DNA from: an uncultured Oscillospiraceae bacterium
Lineage (GTDB): Bacteria > Bacillota > Clostridia > Oscillospirales > Oscillospiraceae
Assembly: GCA_934589675.1 (NCBI GenBank)
Contig: CAKTOF010000007.1
Coordinates: 62,001-126,000, forward strand
Direction of reading: 5' to 3'
DNA: 64,000 bases
Shown: positions 1-8,047 of the stretch, in pieces
Layout: each line of letters begins with the position of its first letter
How positions within the stretch are numbered: the first letter of the stretch is position 1
Position numbers and translations under genes: made by a program
The notes under the pieces: model-generated
What the model was told of the DNA's origin: nothing
Seen by the model: the letters and a program-made list of their open reading frames with translations, nothing else
Databases searched by the model: none

Positions 1-8
1 CTGTCCAT
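1..8 (-). CDS. Start of a gene running off the left edge
   Basis: On the minus strand an ATG at 8-6 begins 7 bases after an AAGGAGA ribosome-binding site at about 22-16. Only two complete codons (Met-Asp) are in the window, so the product cannot be named. It would be the gene following the coiled-coil protein, 18 bases after that gene's stop codon. Confidence 0.4.
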
Positions 9-26
9 CGGACAGTCTCCTTCTTT

Positions 27-476
27 TTATTCGGCTTTGGGCGCCTCTTCGGAGGGCTCGGCCGGAGCCTCCGGCTCGGTCTTTTCCGCGTCCGGGACGA
101 CCTCGATGTGGAGGTCGGCAAAGTCTGCGTCGGTCGCGTCGGACTCCTCCTCCACCGGGATGTCGTCGTCCACGACCTCGCCGCTGTTGCGGACGGCCGC
201 GATGATGGTCTTGAGCTCCTCGATCGTCGAGTTCGACTCTGTGATCTTCTCATACCACGGCAGGTACTCGCTGCGCTCCGGCTCCGCTCCGGCCGTGAAG
301 TCACGGTAGCAGAGCTTGCCAAGCTCGATCTCGGCCTTCTTGATCTTGTCCTCTTCGGACGCGATCTGGACTTTCGTGCGCGCGATGAGCGCAAGATCCT
401 TCGCCTTCTGCGCAGCGATCTGCGCCGCCTCGGTCACCTTGCTGCTGATGGCCTCAAAATTCTCCTGAAAAGACAT
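27..476 (-). CDS. Small acidic coiled-coil protein, function unknown
   Basis: The 149-residue product has no signal peptide or membrane segment. Residues 1-60 are Ala/Lys/Glu-rich and look like a long helix or coiled coil, with repeated Ala-Lys-Ala-type heptads. The C-terminal 45 residues are Pro/Glu/Asp-rich and probably disordered. Short cytoplasmic proteins of this type are common beside housekeeping genes in Oscillospiraceae, but no function is known to me. AAAGGAG precedes the ATG. It lies 40 bases downstream of fhs on the same strand, so it may be cotranscribed and under the same ZTP riboswitch. Confidence 0.75.
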   Translation of the reverse strand: MSFQENFEAISSKVTEAAQIAAQKAKDLALIARTKVQIASEEDKIKKAEIELGKLCYRDFTAGAEPERSEYLPWYEKITESNSTIEELKTIIAAVRNSGEVVDDDIPVEEESDATDADFADLHIEVVPDAEKTEPEAPAEPSEEAPKAE

Positions 477-516
477 GGAAGCCGCTCCTTTCTGTATTTG
501 GCCCGCCGGGCGATGC

Positions 517-2178
517 TCAGAACAGCCCGGTGATGACGCCGTCTTCGTCGATGTCGATTTTTTCCGCCGCGGGCACCTTCGGCAGCCCCGGCATCGTCAT
601 TATATCACCGGTCTGCACAACAATAAAGCCCGCGCCGGCAGAAATTTTTACTTTGGACACCGAGACCGTGAAGCCCTCCGGCCGGCCGAGGCACGAGGGA
701 TCGTCCGTCAGGGAGTACTGCGTCTTGGCCACGCAGATGGGAAGGCTGCCGTAGCCGAGCGACTCAAGCTTGTCGATCTCCTTGTCCGCGGCCTTGGAGT
801 ACGCGACGGCCGCGCCGCCGTAAACCTTCTGGACGATCTGAAGGATCTTCTCACGAATGGGCAGGTCGAGGTCGTAGGCGTAGCGGAAGTGATTCTCCGT
901 CTGACACAGGCGCAGGACCTCTTCGGCAAGCTCCACGCCGCCTTCGCCGCCCTTGCCCCAGACCTCGCTCATGGCGACGTTGACGCCAAGCTCGGCGCAG
1001 CGGCTGCGGATGAGCGCAAGCTCCGCGTCCGTGTCCTGCGTGAAGCGGTTGATGGCCACGACGGCCGGCAGGCCGTACACCTGCGTGATGTTCTCCACGT
1101 GCTTGAGCAGGTTCGGAAGCCCCCGCTCGAGCGCCTCGAGATTCTCCGTGCCAAGCTCCGCCTTCGCAACGCCGCCGTTATACTTGAGCGCCTTGACCGT
1201 CGCAACGATGACGACGGCGTCCGGTCGGATGCCAGCCGCGCGGCACTTGATGTCCAAAAACTTCTCCGCGCCGAGATCCGCGCCGAAGCCGGCCTCCGTC
1301 ACGGTGTAGTCAGCCAGCTGCATGGCGGTCGTCGTGGCCATGACGGAGTTGCAGCCGTGGGCGATGTTGGCAAACGGGCCGCCGTGGATGATGGCGGGCG
1401 TGTGCTCGAGCGTCTGGACGAGGTTCGGCTTGATGGCGTCCTTCAAAAGCGCGGTCATGGCGCCCTCAGCCTTGAGGTCGTGCGCCGTGACGGGCTTTTC
1501 GTCGAACGTGTAGCCGACGATGATGCGGCCGAGGCGCGATTTAAGGTCGGACAGCGACGTGGCAAGGCAGAGCGTGGCCATGATCTCGGAGGCGACGGTG
1601 ATGTCAAAGCCCTCCTCGCGCGGCACACCGTTGACGCGGCCGCCGAGGCCCGCGGCGATGAAGCGCAGCTCGCGGTCGTTCATGTCGACGCAGCGGCGCC
1701 ACGTGATGCGGCGGACGTCGATGTTCAGACTGTTGCCCTGATAGATGTGGTTGTCGAGCATGGCGGCGAGCAGGTTGTTCGCCGCGCCGATGGCGTGGAA
1801 GTCGCCGGTGAAGTGCAGGTTGATGTCCTCCATCGGGACGACCTGGGCATAGCCGCCGCCGGCGGCGCCGCCCTTGAGGCCAAACACGGGGCCGAGTGAC
1901 GGCTCGCGCAGGCACAGGCACGTCTTTTTGCCCAGAAGCGAGAGCGCGTCGGCAAGGCCGACGGACGTCGTCGTCTTGCCCTCGCCGGCCGGCGTCGGGT
2001 TGATGGCGGTGACTAAAATGAGCTTGCCGGGCGCCTTTTTCGGCAGGTGCGCAAGGTCGAGCTTTGCCTTGACGCGGCCGTAGTATTCCAGCGCATCCTC
2101 CGGCACGCCGAGCTTCGCGGCGACCTCGGCAATGGGCAGCATGGTGGACGACTGGGCGATCTCAATGTCAGTTTTCAT
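517..2178 (-). CDS. fhs: Formate--tetrahydrofolate ligase
   Basis: ATP-dependent ligation of formate to tetrahydrofolate, giving 10-formyl-THF for purine synthesis, formyl-Met-tRNA and acetogenic-type one-carbon flow. The 553-residue length fits the family. The nucleotide-binding motif TPAGEGKTTT lies at about 62-71, followed by the family's LREPSLGPVFGLKGGAAGGG-type region. An upstream in-frame ATG exists, but the start chosen at 2178 has an AGGAGA site 6 bases away, and the longer frame would read through the riboswitch. The leader carries a ZTP riboswitch, so expression should rise when ZTP/ZMP signals a shortage of 10-formyl-THF. folD lies upstream on the same strand. Confidence 0.97.
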   Translation of the reverse strand: MKTDIEIAQSSTMLPIAEVAAKLGVPEDALEYYGRVKAKLDLAHLPKKAPGKLILVTAINPTPAGEGKTTTSVGLADALSLLGKKTCLCLREPSLGPVFGLKGGAAGGGYAQVVPMEDINLHFTGDFHAIGAANNLLAAMLDNHIYQGNSLNIDVRRITWRRCVDMNDRELRFIAAGLGGRVNGVPREEGFDITVASEIMATLCLATSLSDLKSRLGRIIVGYTFDEKPVTAHDLKAEGAMTALLKDAIKPNLVQTLEHTPAIIHGGPFANIAHGCNSVMATTTAMQLADYTVTEAGFGADLGAEKFLDIKCRAAGIRPDAVVIVATVKALKYNGGVAKAELGTENLEALERGLPNLLKHVENITQVYGLPAVVAINRFTQDTDAELALIRSRCAELGVNVAMSEVWGKGGEGGVELAEEVLRLCQTENHFRYAYDLDLPIREKILQIVQKVYGGAAVAYSKAADKEIDKLESLGYGSLPICVAKTQYSLTDDPSCLGRPEGFTVSVSKVKISAGAGFIVVQTGDIMTMPGLPKVPAAEKIDIDEDGVITGLF

Positions 2179-2221
2179 GATGATTCTCCTATCTTTCTTG
2201 TCAGTGATAGGTTTGCCCGGA

Positions 2222-2320
2222 TAAAAAGAGCAGCCGACAGCCCGGACAAATCCTTGCCCAGACGGTCGGCTCTTACCGCCATGCTCCACGTGGTCGATTC
2301 CACTTACCGTCAGTTGCATG
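2222..2320 (-). promoter_or_regulatory. ZTP (pfl-motif) riboswitch controlling fhs
   Basis: Read on the minus strand the leader contains the two conserved parts of the pfl/ZTP aptamer. The first is an AACUGACG segment with a short GUGGAA...ACCAC hairpin followed by GGAGCA (about 2315-2284). The second is CCGUCUGGGCA (about 2266-2255), matching the consensus CCGCCUGGGCA. The second part lies inside a GCCGAC/GUCGGC stem (2270-2233) followed by a U-rich run (2227-2222), which is the expected expression-platform terminator. Known ZTP riboswitches commonly precede fhs and purine genes, which agrees with the downstream gene. Confidence 0.88.
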
Positions 2321-2327
2321 GCTAAAA

Positions 2328-2378
2328 CCATTTTAATGCAAGGCCATTGACTTTGTCAAGGGCCTTGCATTAAAATGG
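2328..2378. promoter_or_regulatory. 51-bp perfect dyad carrying symmetric outward promoters
   Basis: Two perfect 18-bp arms (2328-2345 and 2361-2378) surround a centre that is itself a TTGAC-TTT-GTCAA dyad, all sharing one axis near 2353. On the minus strand TTGACA (2359-2354), an 18-bp spacer and TAAAAT (2335-2330) would start transcription right at the ZTP aptamer. The mirror image on the plus strand, TTGACT (2347-2352), 18 bp and TAAAAT (2371-2376), would transcribe toward and antisense to folD. It could instead be read as a folD terminator, but the stem is AT-rich and has only a short T run. Confidence 0.6.
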
Positions 2379-2387
2379 GGGTTTTTC

Positions 2388-2512
2388 AGCCCGACTGCGC
2401 GCACGCCCCGCGAAGCGGGGCGCACACTTGCGGGCTGTAGAGTAAAAAATCCGACGCGCATGTCGCCGGATTTTTTGATTCTAACTTGATTCGCCGCCTG
2501 CGGGCGGCGAAG
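2388..2512 (-). repeat. Three-stem structured repeat, copy A
   Basis: On the minus strand this fold has three stems. Stem 1 is a CGCC/GGCG hairpin with loop CCGCAG (2510-2491). Stem 2 is flanked by A6/T6 runs (about 2478-2446). Stem 3 opens with GCAAGTGTGCG and closes with CGTGCGCGCAG (about 2434-2388). The same order, loops and flanks occur at 13459-13578 and 48055-48178 with different but still pairing stem bases. Stem 2 may also terminate folD transcription. It sits between folD and fhs. Confidence 0.65.
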
Positions 2513-2564
2513 TCTCCGACGGGCGGGGTATGCTCAGCTTGGGCGCAGCGGTCGTTTTTTTGGC

Positions 2565-3416
2565 TTAAAGCAGCCCGCTCTGCGCCTTGGCGGCGGTGAG
2601 GGTGTTCTCGAGCAGCATGACGCGGGTCATGGGGCCGACGCCGCCGGGGACGGGGGTGATGTACGAGCATTTTTCGGCCGCAGCGGCAAAATCGACGTCG
2701 CCGCAGAGCTTGCCTTCATCGTTGCGGTTCATGGCCACGTCGACGACGACGGCGCCGGGCTTAATCATGTCCGCCGTCACGAGGTTCCGGCGGCCGGCGG
2801 CGCTGACTAAGATGTCCGCGCGGAGGCACTGCTCCTTGAGGTCGGGCGTCTTGCTGTGGCAGATCGTGACGGTGCCGCCGCGGTGGAGCAGCAGCATGGC
2901 CATGGGCTTGCCGACGATGTTCGACCGGCCGATGACGACGCAGTGGCGTCCCGCCGGGTCGATGCCGTACTCGTCTAAAATCGCCATGACGCCCGCCGGC
3001 GTGCACGGGACGAAGCGGTAGGTGCCCTGCATAATGCGGCCGACGTTGTAGGGATGGAACGCGTCGACATCCTTGTCCGGCGAGATGGCGTCGATGATGA
3101 GCTGCTCGGGAAGATGCTCCGGCAGCGGGAGCTGGCACAGGATGCCGTGGACAGTCGGATTTTCGTTCAGCGCGCCGATGAGCTGCAAAAGCTGCTCGCG
3201 CGTCACGTCGGCCGGGAGATGGTACTGCTCGGAGTAGATGCCGCACTCGGCGCAGTCTTTTTCTTTGTTGCGCACATAGACGGCCGACGCGGGGTTGTCG
3301 CCCACGAGCACGACCGCGAGGCCCGGCGTCACGCCGCGGGCTTTGAGCGCCTCCACCTCCGCGCGGATCTGTTCTTTTTTCCTGGCCGCAACGGCCTTTC
3401 CGTCAAGGATCGTCAT
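2565..3416 (-). CDS. folD: Bifunctional methylene-THF dehydrogenase / methenyl-THF cyclohydrolase
   Basis: Interconverts 5,10-methylene-THF, methenyl-THF and 10-formyl-THF in the cytoplasm, so it works next to Fhs. The 283-residue length is typical. Family motifs seen are YVRNKEKDC with the catalytic Lys near residue 55, GILCQLPLPEH, the cofactor-binding stretch VVIGRSNIVGKPMA and the C-terminal PVPGGVGPMT. The frame is open further upstream, but the ATG at 3416 starts the conserved protein and overlaps the end of lgt by 14 bases, suggesting translational coupling. Confidence 0.96.
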   Translation of the reverse strand: MTILDGKAVAARKKEQIRAEVEALKARGVTPGLAVVLVGDNPASAVYVRNKEKDCAECGIYSEQYHLPADVTREQLLQLIGALNENPTVHGILCQLPLPEHLPEQLIIDAISPDKDVDAFHPYNVGRIMQGTYRFVPCTPAGVMAILDEYGIDPAGRHCVVIGRSNIVGKPMAMLLLHRGGTVTICHSKTPDLKEQCLRADILVSAAGRRNLVTADMIKPGAVVVDVAMNRNDEGKLCGDVDFAAAAEKCSYITPVPGGVGPMTRVMLLENTLTAAKAQSGLL

Positions 3417-4341
3417 GGGTCGTCTCCTCCTCTTTGGCCGCCTGCGCGGCCTTTTTGTCCACATAGAGCATGTCCGGCTTCTTCACGAGCCGCACGTACA
3501 AAATAACGCCGATGGCAGCAAGGCTGGTCACGGCCGCGAGCAGCTGGCTGACGCGGATGCCGGTCGAGCCGATGTACAGGCTGTCCGTCCGGAGCCCCTC
3601 GATCCAGACGCGGCCGAGGCCGTACCACGCAAGGTACAGGCAGAACACCTCGCCGTCGAATTTGCGTTTTTTCGAGTAAAAATGCAGCAGCACAAAGCCG
3701 AGAAGATTCCAGCACGACTCATAGAAAAACGTCGGATGCACCTGCACAAAGCCCTCATAGCCGCCCTCCTGCGCCTTTTGCAGCAGCAGCGCGCGGGCGC
3801 TCTCGGACAGGCTGTGCGGCAGCTGGCTCTCCGCCACGCGCATGGCGAGCAGGCTGTCCGTATAGCCGCCGAATGCCTCCTGATTGATGAAGTTGCCCCA
3901 GCGGCCGATGGCCTGCCCGAGCGGCAGGCCGAGCCCGCCGAGGTCGAGCAGCACACCGCACGGCATTTTCTTCCGCCAGCTGACGAGCAGCACCGTGACG
4001 GCCGCGCCGATGACGCCGCCGTAGATGGCAAGGCCGCCCTCCCAGATGTAAAACACGCGGATGGGATCCTTGTCAAACCCGTCGACGTGCCAGTTGAAGA
4101 CGACATAGTACGCGCGCGCACACAAAATGGCGATGGGCACGGCCCAGAGCAGCATATCGAGGACGTCGTCGCTCGTCGTGCCGAACTGCGGCGCGCGGCG
4201 GCACGCGTAGATCGTGCAGAGCACAATGGCGCCCGCGATGAGCACGCCGTACCAGTAGATGGGCTTTCCGAATACGGAAAACGCCACGCGGTCGAGGTCA
4301 AAGCTCAGTCCCAGATGGGGAAATGTCACGGCTGTGAGCAT
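3403..4341 (-). CDS. lgt: Prolipoprotein diacylglyceryl transferase
   Basis: Transfers diacylglycerol from phosphatidylglycerol to the lipobox Cys of prelipoproteins at the cytoplasmic membrane, the first step of lipoprotein maturation. The 312-residue protein has about seven hydrophobic segments and the Lgt signature GRWGNFINQE in the middle of the chain. A plausible client encoded here is the lipobox-bearing solute-binding protein at 17.6-19.3 kb. The start overlaps the upstream M16 peptidase gene by 16 bases and the end overlaps folD, so these genes appear to be one operon. Confidence 0.95.
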   Translation of the reverse strand: MLTAVTFPHLGLSFDLDRVAFSVFGKPIYWYGVLIAGAIVLCTIYACRRAPQFGTTSDDVLDMLLWAVPIAILCARAYYVVFNWHVDGFDKDPIRVFYIWEGGLAIYGGVIGAAVTVLLVSWRKKMPCGVLLDLGGLGLPLGQAIGRWGNFINQEAFGGYTDSLLAMRVAESQLPHSLSESARALLLQKAQEGGYEGFVQVHPTFFYESCWNLLGFVLLHFYSKKRKFDGEVFCLYLAWYGLGRVWIEGLRTDSLYIGSTGIRVSQLLAAVTSLAAIGVILYVRLVKKPDMLYVDKKAAQAAKEEETTHDDP

Positions 4342-5633
4342 TCTGCATCCTCCTCCCCTTCCGCCTGCCGCGGCAGGATCACCGAGAGCGTCATGCGCTC
4401 CGGCGTCATGCAGCCGCGCAGGAATTCCACCGCGTCCGCGGCCGTGAGCTCGTCGTAGAGCTCCGGAAAATCATAGTATTCCTCGCCGCGGAAGTACGCG
4501 TCCGCCATGGCGCAGCATACGCCCTCAAAGCCGTCCAGCTCGCGCAGGCGGCGGCCGAACTCGCTCTTTTTCAGCCGCTCAAAGAGCGCTTCGTCCGGGC
4601 CGTCGCGCACAATGCGCGCTGCCTCGTCCACAATGGCATCCCGCACCGCGGCCGGGTCGCGGCTGTCGCCCGCGGCGGAGAGCACGCAGGCGGATTTCAC
4701 ATCCTCGTATCCGCAGGAAAATCCGGCGTCAATGAGCCCCGCCTCATAGAGCCGGCTGTAGAGCGGTGACGACTCGCCCATAACAAGCTCGGCGGCAAGA
4801 TCGCCCAGCAGCTCCTGCCGCAGCGCCGCCCGGCCGCGCGAAGCCGGGTCGCACTTGAAGCCGAGCAGGAACATCGGCATGGCCACGTCCATCTCCCGGC
4901 TCGTCTCATGCACGGGCGCGGATGCCGGCTCCGGCGCGCCGTAGTCCCGCGCGCTCACGCCGCCGGGCGCTTCCGGCAGGATCTCGCGCGCGACGGCCGC
5001 CACGCGCTCCGGGTCGACGTCGCCCGCGACGCACAAGATCATGTTCGACGGATCGTAAAACGCGCGGTGGCAGTCATAGAGCGTCTCGGGCGTAATGGCC
5101 TGAATCGACTCGACCGTCCCGGCGATGGGCACACGGATCGGATGATGCGCGAACATGGCCGCCATCAGATCCTCATACACGCGCGAGCCGGGGCTGTCCT
5201 CGTACATGCGGATCTCCTGCGCGATGATGCCGCGCTCTTTTTCAACGCTCTCCGGCGTAAAATACGGCGTGGAGACAAAGCCCAGCAGCGTGCGCAGGTT
5301 TTCCTCGAAGCGGTCGGTGCACTCAAAATGATACGCCGTCATGGCATAGCTTGTGAACGCGTTCGGGCTTGCGCCTGCGGCGGCAAAGACCGACATGGCG
5401 TCGCCGTCCGGCATGTCGAACATCTTGTGCTCGAGATAATGCGCCACGCCGGCCGGCGTCTCACGCTTTTTGCCGTCCAGCGTGAACGCCGTGTCCATGG
5501 AGCCGTAATCCGCCGCAAACACCGCAAATGCGCGGGAGAAGCCCGGCTTCGGGATGACGCGGATGCACAGGCCGTTCGGCAGACGCTCTTCATAAAAGCG
5601 CTCGTGCAGGCGCGGGAATGTCCGCTCGTTCAT
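4326..5633 (-). CDS. M16 family zinc peptidase, catalytically intact (YmfH-like)
   Basis: The 435-residue protein carries the inverted zinc motif HYLEH at 65-69, with a further Glu-rich helix (AQEIRMYED) near residue 140 where the third zinc ligand is expected. It is therefore probably an active metallopeptidase. No signal peptide is seen. M16 peptidases often work as a dimer of an active and an inactive subunit. The adjacent gene at 5630-6895 lacks the motif and overlaps this one by 4 bases, as in the ymfF-ymfH pair of Bacillus. The substrate is unknown. Confidence 0.9.
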   Translation of the reverse strand: MNERTFPRLHERFYEERLPNGLCIRVIPKPGFSRAFAVFAADYGSMDTAFTLDGKKRETPAGVAHYLEHKMFDMPDGDAMSVFAAAGASPNAFTSYAMTAYHFECTDRFEENLRTLLGFVSTPYFTPESVEKERGIIAQEIRMYEDSPGSRVYEDLMAAMFAHHPIRVPIAGTVESIQAITPETLYDCHRAFYDPSNMILCVAGDVDPERVAAVAREILPEAPGGVSARDYGAPEPASAPVHETSREMDVAMPMFLLGFKCDPASRGRAALRQELLGDLAAELVMGESSPLYSRLYEAGLIDAGFSCGYEDVKSACVLSAAGDSRDPAAVRDAIVDEAARIVRDGPDEALFERLKKSEFGRRLRELDGFEGVCCAMADAYFRGEEYYDFPELYDELTAADAVEFLRGCMTPERMTLSVILPRQAEGEEDAECSQP

Positions 5634-6895
5634 GCGCGCCCTCCTTCCAGCGTAAAGACCGTGTCCAGCGTCAGCGTCCGCGCCGCGGCGGCCACATCGT
5701 GCCGCGTGACGGTCTGGATGCGCTCCGCCAGATCCTCCATTGTTCCCGTCAGGCCCGCGATGGCCTGTCCGAGCGAGAAATCCTCCAGCCGGCCGGGGCT
5801 GTCGAGCCCGGCGCGCAGGCTCGACAGGACGTAGCGCCGCGCGGCCTCGAGCTCGTCGTCTGTGATGATGGAATTCTTGCAGTCCTCAAGCTGGCGCAGG
5901 ATCTCGCGCTCGGCGCGCGGAAGATCCGCCGTTTCAACGCCGGAGGAGACGACCATGACGCCCTTGTATTTTTCAATGGCGCTGCCGGCATAGTAGCAAA
6001 GCGACAGCTTTTCGCGCACGTTGTGAAAAAGCTTGCTCGAAACGCCGCCGCCATAGACGGTGCTCAGCAGCACCAGCGCCGGATACAGGTCGCTCTCGGC
6101 CGTAATGGGGGTGCGGAGGCCGATGGCGAGCTTCGCCTGCGTCACGTCCATCTTCTCCGTGACGCGGCGCGGCGTGTCCGGCGCGCAGCCGGGCCGGCAG
6201 GAGACTGCCTCCGGCGCCGCCGCAGGCAGATCTGCAAGCGCCGCGCGAAGCAGCTCCGCCACCGCGTCAAAATCGGCGCTTCCGCAGTAGAACAGCTCGC
6301 AGCGCGAGCGCGAAAGCATCCTGCTGTACTCGTCCGTCAGCGACTGCGGCGTAATGGCCTCCACGGCCTGTACGCTGCCGAGGCGGTCGACGCCGTAGGC
6401 CTCGCCGCGGCACATCTCCGCCACGAGCCGGCGCGTGGCATAGGCGCGCTTGTTGTTGATCTGCGACTGGATGCTGTTGATGAGATTGAGCTTTTCCGAC
6501 TCAACATACTCCTCCGTGAACACGCCGCCGGGCAGCGCAGGGCGAAGCAGCACCTCGCCGAGGAACGTCGTCATTTCGCGCAGGATCGGCTCGCCGCCGG
6601 GCGCGAGCGCGTCGTCGATAAAGCCCGTGTAAAGGCCGACGGCCTGCGTCTCCCCTTTTTTCCGCACGGTGCCGGAAAAGCCCGCGCCGTACATTCCGTC
6701 CAGAAACGCGCTGATGCGCTCCATGTCCGGATGTGCCTGCGTGCCGCGCAGCAGCACGCTTGGCAAAAGTGCGCCGAGCGACGCCGTCTCGCTCCTCAGC
6801 GGGCGCAGCAGGTTCAGGCTCAGATATGCCGTTTTATATTTGTCCGTCTGCTCGGCCGTCAAAAAGACGCCGGGCAGGATCTCGCGTCTTACCAT
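5630..6895 (-). CDS. M16 family peptidase-like subunit lacking the zinc motif (YmfF-like)
   Basis: The 421-residue product has the M16 fold pattern, including the C-terminal domain stretch FHNVREKLSLCYYAGS. No HxxEH motif is found near residues 40-80, so it is most likely the non-catalytic partner of the downstream M16 enzyme. The ATG at 6895 is preferred over an in-frame TTG at 6904 because GAAAGG lies 9 bases before the ATG but directly abuts the TTG. It is the first gene of the M16-M16-lgt-folD run. Confidence 0.88.
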   Translation of the reverse strand: MVRREILPGVFLTAEQTDKYKTAYLSLNLLRPLRSETASLGALLPSVLLRGTQAHPDMERISAFLDGMYGAGFSGTVRKKGETQAVGLYTGFIDDALAPGGEPILREMTTFLGEVLLRPALPGGVFTEEYVESEKLNLINSIQSQINNKRAYATRRLVAEMCRGEAYGVDRLGSVQAVEAITPQSLTDEYSRMLSRSRCELFYCGSADFDAVAELLRAALADLPAAAPEAVSCRPGCAPDTPRRVTEKMDVTQAKLAIGLRTPITAESDLYPALVLLSTVYGGGVSSKLFHNVREKLSLCYYAGSAIEKYKGVMVVSSGVETADLPRAEREILRQLEDCKNSIITDDELEAARRYVLSSLRAGLDSPGRLEDFSLGQAIAGLTGTMEDLAERIQTVTRHDVAAAARTLTLDTVFTLEGGRA

Positions 6896-6989
6896 GTTCC
6901 ACAACCTTTCAAGGCCGCCGGGATCGACCGCCGGCCGCGCGGATTATCCGTTATTTTACCATCATCGCGCGCATAAATCAATTCTTCCC

Positions 6990-7018
6990 TTGTCTTTGGC
7001 GCTCGATTCATGTAAACT
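6990..7018 (+). promoter_or_regulatory. Predicted promoter of prmA
   Basis: TTGTCT, a 17-bp spacer and TAAACT stand about 45 bases before the prmA start codon. They lie in the divergent gap between prmA and the minus-strand M16 genes. Confidence 0.5.
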
Positions 7019-7063
7019 GATAGCTGAATATTCTCCGGCTTTGCCGGTTTGGGAGGACCCGCT

Positions 7064-8032
7064 ATGCAATGGCTCGAAATCTCGGTCGAGACCGCCCCGG
7101 GCGGCATCGACCTGCTGGCCGCGCGGCTGACCGCGCTGGGCTATGACAGCTTTATCATGGACGACTGCGAGCAGTTCCACGAATTTCTCGAGGAAAACCG
7201 CCAGTACTGGGACTATGTCGACGAGGCGCTCGAGCAGTCCATGGACGGCGTCTCGCGCATCCGGCTGTATTTGGAGGACACGGAAAGCTCCCGGCAGGAG
7301 ATCGACGCGCTGCGCGCCAGGCTTGCCGATTTTCGCGCGGAAAACCCGGCCGCGCCGCTCGGCTCGCTTCGTGTGAGCTATGAGACCATGCGCGACGAGG
7401 ACTGGGAGAACAGCTGGAAGCAGTATTATCAGCCGCTTGCCATCGGCAAGCGGCTGCTCGTCGTGCCCGAGTGGCTCGACCCGGAAAATCCGGACGGGCG
7501 CATCACCGTCCGGCTCGATCCCGGCATGATCTTCGGCACGGGGCAGCACGCCTCGACGCGCATGTGCATGGAGGCGCTGGAAAACGCGATCCGCGGCGGC
7601 GAAACGGTGCTCGACCTCGGCAGCGGCAGCGGCATTTTGTCCATCGCCGCGCTGCAGCTCGGCGCAAAGAGCGCCGCAGGCGTGGACATCGACCCGAAGG
7701 CTGAGGACATCGCCCGCGAAAACGCCGCCATGAACGGCATCGGCGCAGACCGCTTCACGGCCATGACGGCCAACGTGCTCGGCGACCATTCGCCGCTTTC
7801 CCACCTCTATCATAAATGCGACGTCGTCCTGGCGAACATCGTCGCGGACGTCATCATCCCGCTCGCGCCCGTCGTGCCGGAGTTTCTGGCGGACGGCGGC
7901 ACGTTCATCTGCTCCGGCATTCTCCAGACGCGCCTTGCCGAGGTCGAGCGCGCCATTGCGGCCGCAGGCCTCCGCATCACCGAGCGCCGGACAGAGGACG
8001 ACTGGGCGGCGCTCACCGCCGTGCGCGCCTGA
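7064..8032 (+). CDS. prmA: Ribosomal protein L11 methyltransferase
   Basis: SAM-dependent methylation of ribosomal protein L11 in the cytoplasm. The 322-residue length is typical. The N-terminal half is the L11-recognition domain. The methyltransferase domain has DLGSGSGILSIAAL (motif I) near residue 185 and later a DVVLANIVADVI stretch that matches the PrmA catalytic loop (NxxA). The ATG at 7064 follows GGGAGG by 7 bases, whereas a TTG 15 bases upstream overlaps that site. The next gene follows after 15 bases. Confidence 0.95.
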   Translation: MQWLEISVETAPGGIDLLAARLTALGYDSFIMDDCEQFHEFLEENRQYWDYVDEALEQSMDGVSRIRLYLEDTESSRQEIDALRARLADFRAENPAAPLGSLRVSYETMRDEDWENSWKQYYQPLAIGKRLLVVPEWLDPENPDGRITVRLDPGMIFGTGQHASTRMCMEALENAIRGGETVLDLGSGSGILSIAALQLGAKSAAGVDIDPKAEDIARENAAMNGIGADRFTAMTANVLGDHSPLSHLYHKCDVVLANIVADVIIPLAPVVPEFLADGGTFICSGILQTRLAEVERAIAAAGLRITERRTEDDWAALTAVRA

Positions 8033-8047
8033 TCGGAGGGATCATTC

